From contig JAJPYK010000081.1 in assembly GCA_021205005.1 (NCBI GenBank), positions 1 to 5,907 on the forward strand: a stretch of 5,907 nt of DNA, given 5' to 3'. Every line of letters begins with the position of its first letter. Within the stretch, counting starts at the first letter, position 1. This DNA is from Paraprevotella sp. GTDB taxonomy: Bacteria; Bacteroidota; Bacteroidia; Bacteroidales; Bacteroidaceae. Below the pieces are notes generated by a model. That model did not search any database, was not told the origin of the DNA, and saw nothing but the letters and a program-made list of their open reading frames with translations. A program made the translations under genes and the position numbers. Positions 1-5,907 of the stretch are shown here, in pieces.

Positions 1-61
1 TCAAAATTTGAATTATGACACACCCTCGTTTTTTTATCTCGGCAAGACTAAACGAAAAGAA

Positions 62-83
62 CGGCTCCGACGAATCGGATCCG
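62..83. other. Imperfect hairpin in the intergenic region
   Basis: The arms CGGCTCCGA (62-70) and TCGGATCCG (75-83) pair at eight of nine positions, with one C/T mismatch, around a CGAA loop. No T-run follows on the + strand. On the minus strand the next bases are TTCTTTTCG, only moderately T-rich. It lies well upstream of the proposed promoter, so it would not be in that transcript. It could be an operator-like inverted repeat, part of an upstream transcript's 3' end, or chance. Confidence 0.35.
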
Positions 84-215
84 GCAGGACACGCAACAAG
101 ATTCCATCACGAATGCAGAACCAGCGATAGCCCAAACGATATTTTCAGACCATAAGAATATCTCTATTTAACATGATTTATTATTTTCCACAGACCACAT
201 TTCAAATACAAAACC

Positions 216-223
216 TATCTTTG
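216..223 (+). promoter_or_regulatory. Candidate Bacteroidetes -7 promoter element (TATCTTTG)
   Basis: TATCTTTG matches the Bacteroides housekeeping -7 consensus TAnnTTTG exactly. It would place transcription start near 230, giving a leader of roughly 50 nt before the ATG at 282. I find no TTTG at the expected -33 spacing (GACC lies about there), so only one half of the promoter is supported. It is the only exact match I see upstream of this gene on the + strand. Confidence 0.5.
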
Positions 224-281
224 TCAACATAAGATAACTTAATTTCAATTTAAATAAGCCTCTTTTATGCAAACCCATATC

Positions 282-3200
282 ATGAAAAACAAGTTTACCC
301 GATGGCTATTGGCCGGCGCGTTAACCTGTGGGAGCCTCGGCATTGTGCAGGCGCAAACCGACGTGACCCAAACTTATGTGAAGAATCCAAGCTTTGAAAG
401 CAATTTCACGGACTGGGAATACACGAACATGCAGACCCAGACCAACACCTCGTTCACCAAGAAAAGCGGAAGTGTCTACATCGAACAATGGGTCGGTACG
501 GGGAGCAGAGTAGCCAATGCTCAGGTCAGCCAAACGCTGACTTCGTTACCTAACGGAGTATACAAGCTGACCGTAGCAGCCCAAAACATCCAACAAAACA
601 CTTCGACGGCGCAAACCGGAGCGTACATCTTCGCCGACGACGAAGAAAAAACAGTGACCGCGGCCAATGATTATTCAGTCACCTTTACGGTCATCGACAG
701 TCAGGCGCTCATCGGGTTCAAGGCACAAAATGCCACGGGAAACTGGATTGCTTGCGACAATTTCCGTTTATACTCCGTCAGTTCCGATTTAACGGCCATG
801 CACGAAGAGTTGCAACAGCGTATCGATCAGGCACAGGAACTGACCGACGGCCAAATGTCCGCCCAAGTCCGTACAGAACTGAATGCGGCCATCCAAGAAG
901 CTCAACAGGAGATGCAGGCCACCACAGCCGATAACCTGACCTCCGTCGCCATCCGTTTACGCGAAGCTACAGCACAGGCACAAACCTCCATCGAAACTTA
1001 CCAAACTCTGCAAAAGGTTTTGGAACAAGCCCAACCTTTAGTCGACGAGAAGATGCAGAATGCCGTGCGGACGGAACTGAATGCCGCCATACAGGCCGCT
1101 CAAGGAGAATTGCAAAACACCACGGAAAATCTTGTTGCAGTAACCGAACAACTGACCCAAGCCACAGAAAAGGCCACGGCCTCGATCCAGGCTTATAAAA
1201 CCTTGCAAAATACCATCGACGAAGCTCTTGCCGTATACGGAGACGGCAGTCAAACCGGAGCCGATGTCTTCCAGACCGCCATTCAAGCGGCCCAAAAGAC
1301 CGTAGCCGATTCAGATGCCGAAGTCGAAGACCTGGCCCAGGCCACAAACGACCTGAGCACAGCGGCCTTGGCTTTCCGTATGGCCAATGCCAGCGGAACG
1401 GTTCCCACCGTCGTCACCAACAAGCAATATGCACGAGGAGCCACCATGGCTTTCGGGCGCAGTTCCATTTCCGGCGTGAACATGTCCCAATTATTGGAAC
1501 ACGGTTTCTGCTGGAGCACTGACCCGGAACCTACGATTCTGGATCATCGTACCACGGAATATCTCACCAACAATGGCTACATCTACAAAATCAAAGATCT
1601 GCAACCTGCCACGGTCTACTACATGCGGGCTTATGCCATGACTAAGGACTACGCCGTGGGATACGGAGACGTGATCAAGGTCATTACCATTCCTCTGGGC
1701 AACGTCACCTATACTTATAATAACGGAGGTCCGGCCGATGCCAACGCCCGTATCGACGCCGCCTTGGTCAGCGCAGTAGACTATTGGAACAACCTGACCA
1801 GCATACGCGGATTCAAGGTGACTTGCAACTACGGAGCCGATACCCCGACAGCGGATTGCAGTTACGGAGGCTGGATGCGGGTCGGTCCCGATTCCAGTTA
1901 CCAACGGACGGGCACGATCATGCACGAAATGGGACATGGCGTAGGCGTAGGCACGCATTCGGTTTGGCAAGGTCCGGACTCCCCGCTGCGAGGTAGCGGA
2001 AATACCGGCACATGGCTGGGCGACCGGGCCAACGCCGTCTTACGCTTCTGGGACAATGATTCTACGGAAACCATGACCGGAGACGGCACACACATGTGGC
2101 CTTACGGCATCAACGGAGCACAAGAAGATAACGGAAGCGAAGTCCTCTACATCGGCAACAGCCTCATTACGCAGGCACTCGGAGAAGACGGACTGCCTCC
2201 TACGGGCGGCTTTTCCACCCCGGCTTATGTGTTTGAACAAGAAGACAACGTGACGTACTACATCAAAAACGAATCCGAAACCTACGGCCTATATACGGCG
2301 TATCTGACTTCCAACGACGCCGGAGTGCTCAAATGGCAAGAGGCCACCACGGAAGAGGCCTTGGCCGACGACAACATGGCATGGTACATCACATTCAATC
2401 CTGCGAACGATTATTACCAGCTCCGTAATGCCGCAACCGGCAAATATCTCACTTACAGCGGCAGCAGTTTCCGTGTTTCCGAGAAGGCTACACCGTCCGC
2501 CACCGAAAACTTCCACCTGATGCGCGGACGCATAGATGTCAGTGCCGGCACGGGAGCAAACGCCTTCACGACCCGAGGATACTGGATCATCCATCCGGAA
2601 AATCAGTTGAACCCGCCTTGTTTAGGCGCAAGAAGCGGCGGACGGACGGAAACGGCCACGTTCGATTTAGGCAACTCGGCCGATGCGCAACGCTGGGTCA
2701 TCCTGACCGGAGACGAAATCCAAACGTTCGGTTCCGCCGTAATGGATGAACGGAAAAACGCCCTCAACGACATGCTGGAGCAGATCAAGGCCCTGGCTGC
2801 CACTCCGCACACCGAAGACGTTGCCGGAACCGACGAGACACTCTCAACCACGTTGGCCGACATCGAAACCAAAGGAAACGCCCCGGAAGCCACATCCGAA
2901 GACATCGCCACGCTCACCGACGAGGCCCTTACGGCCGGACTGAACTTCCTGGCCGAAGCCACTCCAAGCAGTGTTGAGCAGCCGTTCGACCTGACATTCC
3001 TTTTGTCCGACGCTTCTCTTACCGACGGAAACGGCTGGACCGGCAGTCCGACGATCAACTTCTCATGCGGGGAATTCTACCAGAAAACATTCGATTTCTA
3101 CCAGACCGTCAGGAAACTTCCCGCCGGCACATACCAGTTCAAGGGACAGGCATTCCAGCGTCCGGGCACTACGGCCGAGGCCTACAATGCTTACGTCAGC

Positions 3201-3698
3201 GGCGACGATAAAGTGAATACGGTCATCTACGCCGGTACGGATGAAGCCAAAGTGGAAAACATCGCCGCAGAAGCCCAGACCAAAAGCTTGGGCGGAGGAG
3301 AAGTGACGGTAGGCTCAAGTCCGGTGAAGTACGTGCCCAACGATATGGAGGCCGCCAGCAAATATTTTGCCGCCGGTCTGTATGACAACGGAGTCGTTAC
3401 GGAACTGACCAAAGACAACTCCAGTCTGAAGATGGGCCTGCGTTGCACCGCTTCCGACAGCTTTTACTGGAGCATCTTCGACAACTTCCGCCTCTACTAT
3501 TACGGTACCATGAATCCGGACATCGTGAACGCCATTCATCCGGCCTTTGCCGACCCGTTGCAAGATGCCGACCCGTTTGCCACTCCGGCCGATATATACA
3601 ACCTCAGCGGCATATGCGTGCGCAAGCAAGCCACCTCTCTCGAAGGACTTTCACGAGGCGTCTACATCGTCAAAGGCAAGAAGTTGCTCGTGAAGTAA
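282..3698 (+). CDS. Exported multidomain protein, putative zinc metallopeptidase with carbohydrate-binding-like modules
   Basis: Predicted to be a secreted or surface enzyme of about 1138 residues; substrate unknown. Numbering is from the ATG at 282, chosen because it opens a typical signal peptide (MKNK..., hydrophobic core 8-22, likely cleavage after VQA-24). An ATG at 267 would add only MQTHI. Residues 27-168 form a galactose-binding-like beta-sandwich ending in DNFRLY. Residues 173-373 are three helical repeats of about 66 residues. Residues 374-472 are FnIII-like (GFCWS; LQPATVYYMRAYA). Residues 474-640 hold HEMGHGVGVGTH (H548, E549, H552, H559) and a possible Met-turn HMWPYG (M605), the basis for the peptidase call. 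Residues 647-811 resemble a ricin-type beta-trefoil, with QRW at 803-805. Residues 816-895 are helical. Residues 898-1076 are a second beta-sandwich. Residues 1104-1138 form a tail like Bacteroidetes C-terminal secretion tails. Cys16 lacks a good lipobox. Domain calls come from reading motifs, so peptidase activity is an inference. Confidence 0.85.
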   Translation: MKNKFTRWLLAGALTCGSLGIVQAQTDVTQTYVKNPSFESNFTDWEYTNMQTQTNTSFTKKSGSVYIEQWVGTGSRVANAQVSQTLTSLPNGVYKLTVAAQNIQQNTSTAQTGAYIFADDEEKTVTAANDYSVTFTVIDSQALIGFKAQNATGNWIACDNFRLYSVSSDLTAMHEELQQRIDQAQELTDGQMSAQVRTELNAAIQEAQQEMQATTADNLTSVAIRLREATAQAQTSIETYQTLQKVLEQAQPLVDEKMQNAVRTELNAAIQAAQGELQNTTENLVAVTEQLTQATEKATASIQAYKTLQNTIDEALAVYGDGSQTGADVFQTAIQAAQKTVADSDAEVEDLAQATNDLSTAALAFRMANASGTVPTVVTNKQYARGATMAFGRSSISGVNMSQLLEHGFCWSTDPEPTILDHRTTEYLTNNGYIYKIKDLQPATVYYMRAYAMTKDYAVGYGDVIKVITIPLGNVTYTYNNGGPADANARIDAALVSAVDYWNNLTSIRGFKVTCNYGADTPTADCSYGGWMRVGPDSSYQRTGTIMHEMGHGVGVGTHSVWQGPDSPLRGSGNTGTWLGDRANAVLRFWDNDSTETMTGDGTHMWPYGINGAQEDNGSEVLYIGNSLITQALGEDGLPPTGGFSTPAYVFEQEDNVTYYIKNESETYGLYTAYLTSNDAGVLKWQEATTEEALADDNMAWYITFNPANDYYQLRNAATGKYLTYSGSSFRVSEKATPSATENFHLMRGRIDVSAGTGANAFTTRGYWIIHPENQLNPPCLGARSGGRTETATFDLGNSADAQRWVILTGDEIQTFGSAVMDERKNALNDMLEQIKALAATPHTEDVAGTDETLSTTLADIETKGNAPEATSEDIATLTDEALTAGLNFLAEATPSSVEQPFDLTFLLSDASLTDGNGWTGSPTINFSCGEFYQKTFDFYQTVRKLPAGTYQFKGQAFQRPGTTAEAYNAYVSGDDKVNTVIYAGTDEAKVENIAAEAQTKSLGGGEVTVGSSPVKYVPNDMEAASKYFAAGLYDNGVVTELTKDNSSLKMGLRCTASDSFYWSIFDNFRLYYYGTMNPDIVNAIHPAFADPLQDADPFATPADIYNLSGICVRKQATSLEGLSRGVYIVKGKKLLVK
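867..1115 (+). repeat. Duplicated helical-repeat segment within the exported protein gene
   Basis: Two 51-base segments (867-917 and 1065-1115) encode VRTELNAAIQEAQQEMQ and VRTELNAAIQAAQGELQ, identical at 14 of 17 residues and in the same position of consecutive units about 66 residues apart. By hand alignment they match at 37 of 51 bases, and eight of the fourteen differences are silent. A third, more divergent unit (VFQTAIQAAQKTV) follows. The units look like FIVAR-type three-helix bundles, usually spacers or ligand-binding stalks in large surface proteins. Confidence 0.7.
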
Positions 3699-3723
3699 TC
3701 TCCGGCCGACATTGCCCCACAAT

Positions 3724-3768
3724 AAAAATCTCCCTGGCATCCCATAGACGCCAGGGAGATTTTTTTTT
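3724..3768. terminator. Strong intrinsic terminator, probably bidirectional
   Basis: Perfect 15-bp inverted repeat: AAAAATCTCCCTGGC (3724-3738) and GCCAGGGAGATTTTT (3750-3764), with an 11-base loop and a T-run continuing to 3768 on the + strand. It begins 25 bases after the stop of the exported protein gene. On the minus strand it lies about 40 bases past the helicase stop, and the A-run of the left arm supplies the U-tract. Sitting between two convergent genes, it likely ends both transcripts. Confidence 0.92.
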
Positions 3769-3804
3769 CTCATACACCGGTGAATCGTATTCTGCGCTCC
3801 GCTT

Positions 3805-5760
3805 TTACTTCTTGGGGTAACGCCGGGCCCATCCGTCCTCCGAAAAGTCGGGCTCTTCGCCTTTCAGCTTATTATCGTCTTTCGGCTCAAAGAATTGTTT
3901 CCAATCCTCTTTCGTATACTTCTTGCCGCGCGCTGCCGTATAGCCCCGCTCCTCACGCGACGGTTTTCCGGATTTTTCACTACGCTTCTTCGCCTCGCCA
4001 TCCGCTCCTTTCCCGGCTTTGGACTTTCTGGGCGAAGCCTCTTCACGCATACGGCTTTCGCCCCGCCCTCTGCGTTCGCGGTCGCCTTTCTCCCCGCGAG
4101 CCTCACGGCGTAGGCCTTTGCTCTCTCCGGCCTCGTGCGCCTCTCCCGTGGCTACCTCCACGTTGACCTTACGGCCTTTCACCTGCACATTGGAGAGTGC
4201 ACGCACCACACGGTCGGCATCTTCATTAGGCACTTCAAAAAATGAGAAACTCTTCATCAGGTCGATGCGCCCGATCTCCACCTTGCCGTGTACATGATCG
4301 TTCACCAGCTTCATGACCTCCTTGGCGTAGAAACCGTCCACCTTGCCCAAGCTCAGGAACAGACGGGTAAAACCTTCTTCCGAACGGCGCACGCCCTTGC
4401 GCTCCTTCCGATCGCCTTTGGCCCCGCGTTCGGTAGGTTCGCTGATTTCGGGAGCATTGGCATAATATTGCAGAAAGCGACCGAACTCACGGCTTACCAC
4501 ACGTTTGATCAGGTCTTCCTTATCGATCCATTCCAACTTGCGGAACACTTCGGGCAGGAACTGTTCGATTTCCTCCTCGTCCACTTCCACACGTTCGATA
4601 TCGTCGATGACCTTATAAAGCTGCTTGGCACAGATTTCCTTTCCGCTCGGGATTTCGCCTTTCACGAATTCCTTGCCGATCACCTTTTCGATCTCGCGTA
4701 TTTTAGAGCGTTCACGGGTATGGATGATACAGATGCTCGTACCTTTCTTTCCGGCACGCCCCGTACGGCCGCTGCGGTGCGTATAGTTCTCTATATCGTC
4801 GGGCATGCCGTAATTGATGACGTGGGTAAGATCTTCCACATCCAATCCGCGGGCAGCCACGTCGGTGGCCACCAAGAACTGCGTGCGGTGCTGACGGAAT
4901 TTCTGCATCGTCAGGTCGCGCTGCTGTTGCGACAGGTCGCCGTGCAAGGCATCGGCGTTGTAACCGTCCTGTATCAACTTGTCGGCCACCTCCTGTGTCT
5001 CCATACGGGTACGACAGAAGATGATGGCGTAGATCTTGGGATAAAAGTCCACGATACGTTTCAGCGCGAGATACTTATCCTTGGCATGCACCATATAGTA
5101 GACATGATTCACGGTCTCTGCTCCTTCGTTGCGCGACCCCACTACAATCTCTTTGGCATTGCGCAGATATTTCTTGGAAATACGCTCGATTTCGCGACTC
5201 ATCGTGGCCGAAAACAGCAACGTATTATGATTCTCAGGCACTCCGGCCAGAATCGTGTCTATGCTTTCCGTGAATCCCATCGACAGCATCTCGTCGGCCT
5301 CATCCAGCACCACATTCTCCACCTGATCCAACGAAGCCACGCCACGCTCCATCAGGTCGATCAGACGTCCCGGTGTGGCCACGATGATCAGCACGCCTTT
5401 CTTCAAGGCACGGATCTGCGGTTCGATATTCGCGCCGCCGTAGACCGGCAACACGTGTATGCCCGGCAGGTTTTTGGAATAATTCTCCAGATCGTCTGCA
5501 ATCTGCAAACAAAGTTCACGGGTGGGACTCAGGATCAAGGCTTGCGTCTCTTTTTTACCGGTATCCACTTTCTGCAAAACAGGCAGGCCGTAAGCCGCCG
5601 TTTTTCCCGTACCGGTCTGTGCCAGTGCCACTACATCGTTATTCACTCCCAGCAAGTAAGGAATCACTTCCTCCTGTACCGGCATCGGGTTCTCATACCC
5701 CATTTCCTCAATAGCCCGTCTGATTTCCGCAGAAACGCCGAGCTCCTCAAAAGTTTTCAA
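3805..5760 (-). CDS. deaD: DEAD-box ATP-dependent RNA helicase with DbpA-type RNA-binding domain
   Basis: Cytoplasmic RNA helicase of about 651 residues that unwinds or remodels RNA using ATP. DeaD/CsdA and DbpA relatives work in ribosome assembly, mRNA decay and cold adaptation. Motifs, numbered from the TTG at 5760: Q motif (F4 to Q29), AQTGTGKT (47-54), PTREL (79-83), TPGR (129-132), DEAD (153-156), SAT (184-186), ATDVAARGLD (298-307) and HRSGRTGRAG (328-337). All are intact. A DbpA-like RNA-binding domain spans roughly 463-536 (LFLSLGKVDGFYAKEV...). A K/R/E/G-rich, probably disordered tail follows and ends in a short ordered-looking segment (EDWKQFF... DFSEDGWARR). The start is chosen because MKTFEELGVS is the usual beginning of this family in Bacteroidetes. 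No ATG precedes it in frame, and a TTG at 5817 would add an implausible 19 residues rich in Cys. The symbol follows common usage; the exact paralogue is uncertain. Confidence 0.95.
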   Translation of the reverse strand: MKTFEELGVSAEIRRAIEEMGYENPMPVQEEVIPYLLGVNNDVVALAQTGTGKTAAYGLPVLQKVDTGKKETQALILSPTRELCLQIADDLENYSKNLPGIHVLPVYGGANIEPQIRALKKGVLIIVATPGRLIDLMERGVASLDQVENVVLDEADEMLSMGFTESIDTILAGVPENHNTLLFSATMSREIERISKKYLRNAKEIVVGSRNEGAETVNHVYYMVHAKDKYLALKRIVDFYPKIYAIIFCRTRMETQEVADKLIQDGYNADALHGDLSQQQRDLTMQKFRQHRTQFLVATDVAARGLDVEDLTHVINYGMPDDIENYTHRSGRTGRAGKKGTSICIIHTRERSKIREIEKVIGKEFVKGEIPSGKEICAKQLYKVIDDIERVEVDEEEIEQFLPEVFRKLEWIDKEDLIKRVVSREFGRFLQYYANAPEISEPTERGAKGDRKERKGVRRSEEGFTRLFLSLGKVDGFYAKEVMKLVNDHVHGKVEIGRIDLMKSFSFFEVPNEDADRVVRALSNVQVKGRKVNVEVATGEAHEAGESKGLRREARGEKGDRERRGRGESRMREEASPRKSKAGKGADGEAKKRSEKSGKPSREERGYTAARGKKYTKEDWKQFFEPKDDNKLKGEEPDFSEDGWARRYPKK

Positions 5761-5876
5761 AATGCTAATTATTAAATTAATACACCAAAGGCAGCGCACG
5801 GCGCATCCCAAATACAAAAAAAAAACTTCAGTGTATTACCACGCCTGAAAACCGCCTTTTAACCTAAATTGGAGGG
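5761..5876 (-). other. 5' leader of the helicase gene
   Basis: If transcription begins just downstream of the TACCTTTG element, the mRNA has a leader of about 110 nt. It contains a weak hairpin followed by ten T (see the separate entry) and ends in a very AT-rich stretch just before the TTG start (ATTAATTTAATAATTAGCAT). Such AT-rich sequence replaces the Shine-Dalgarno site in many Bacteroidetes genes. No other gene is visible here. In the helicase frame a TAA at about 5836-5838 bounds any N-terminal extension. Confidence 0.45.
5816..5849 (-). terminator. Weak hairpin plus T10 in the helicase leader (attenuator-like)
   Basis: Read on the minus strand, TTCA...GTG (5849-5840, with a 3-base bulge GGC) can pair with CACTGAA (5833-5827) around a GTAATA loop, and an uninterrupted run of ten T (5825-5816) follows one base later. 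Alternatively TTCAG pairs with CTGAA around a 13-base loop. The stem is short and not GC-rich, so termination may be poor. It could be a leader attenuator, the end of an upstream transcript, or chance. Confidence 0.3.
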
Positions 5877-5884
5877 CAAAGGTA
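5877..5884 (-). promoter_or_regulatory. Candidate Bacteroidetes -7 promoter element (TACCTTTG) for the helicase
   Basis: On the minus strand TACCTTTG matches TAnnTTTG exactly. The -33 TTTG would fall at the very edge of the window, where only TTCC is seen, so it cannot be judged fully. Nearer alternatives (TGTATTTG at 5809-5816 and TGCCTTTG at 5786-5793) each have one mismatch and no -33 partner at suitable spacing. Confidence 0.45.
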
Positions 5885-5907
5885 CGACGATTCGGACGTA
5901 GTAGGAA

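Larger units (their letters stand above)
1..281. other. Upstream intergenic region of the exported protein gene
   Basis: This AT-rich stretch precedes the exported protein gene, and I see no convincing gene in it. The only start-to-stop frame I noted is a 46-codon one (15-155, +), polar and with no recognisable features. It contains an imperfect hairpin (62-83) and a promoter-like TATCTTTG (216-223), followed by an AT-rich leader that is normal for Bacteroidetes translation starts. A T-run at 31-37 could be the tail of a terminator for a gene left of the window, but no clear stem precedes it inside the window. Confidence 0.6.

Noticed and set aside
1..11. Palindrome TCAAAATTTGA at the window edge
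   Set aside because: It is short and AT-rich and is likely in such sequence by chance. Nothing beside it supports a function.
15..155. Small 46-codon open frame on the + strand
   Set aside because: It has a polar composition, no family resemblance and no visible promoter. It overlaps the hairpin at 62-83. It is short enough to occur by chance.
330..332. Cys16 in the signal peptide as a lipoprotein attachment site
   Set aside because: The preceding residues are A-L-T, which do not fit the lipobox (Leu at -3, small residues at -2 and -1). The signal-peptidase I site VQA lies just after, so plain secretion is more likely.
1491..1970. Open frame of 159 codons on the minus strand within the exported protein gene
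   Set aside because: It lies antisense to the FnIII-like and peptidase regions, whose motifs are clear, and its own translation has no recognisable domain.
4288..5775. Long open frame of 495 codons on the + strand opposite the helicase gene
   Set aside because: It is fully antisense to a helicase with every motif intact. Its translation is rich in His, Phe, Leu and Gln with no recognisable domain, as expected from the reverse complement of this coding sequence.
5761..5817. Extended helicase N terminus from the TTG at 5817
   Set aside because: The added 19 residues (with Cys, Trp and many Ile) do not match the family N terminus, and they would start inside the T-run leader rather than after the AT-rich translation leader.

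Overview
The window looks like chromosomal DNA of a gut- or oral-type Bacteroidales bacterium (Bacteroidota). Three things suggest this. The best promoter candidates fit the Bacteroidetes -7 consensus TAnnTTTG. The translation starts have AT-rich leaders rather than Shine-Dalgarno sites. The two proteins resemble Bacteroidetes types: a multidomain exported surface protein with a short 'IYNLSG...GVYIVKGKK' tail, and a DEAD-box helicase with a DbpA-type RNA-binding domain and a long charged tail. Genus cannot be fixed from this sequence.

Layout: positions 1-281 are an intergenic region with a promoter-like TATCTTTG (216-223) and an imperfect hairpin (62-83). Positions 282-3698 (+) encode an exported protein of about 1138 residues. 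Its parts, in order, are: signal peptide, galactose-binding-like beta-sandwich, three helical repeats, FnIII-like module, putative zinc-metallopeptidase core (HEMGHGVGVGTH), ricin-type beta-trefoil, another helical segment, second beta-sandwich and C-terminal tail. Positions 3699-3804 are a short convergent intergenic region with a strong stem-loop terminator that can serve both strands. Positions 3805-5760 (-) encode a DEAD-box ATP-dependent RNA helicase of about 651 residues, most likely starting at TTG. Positions 5761-5907 are its leader, with a promoter-like TACCTTTG and a weak hairpin followed by ten T (in the mRNA sense).

The two genes converge and show no functional link. The helicase is a housekeeping RNA-remodelling factor. 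The large protein is probably a secreted or surface enzyme acting on a glycosylated or polymeric substrate, but that is inferred from its domain mix. The most interesting item is its catalytic-type motif, which resembles the metzincin motif HExxHxxGxxH but has the third histidine displaced by one residue, plus a candidate Met-turn 46 residues later. I see no mobile element, CRISPR array, tRNA or rRNA.
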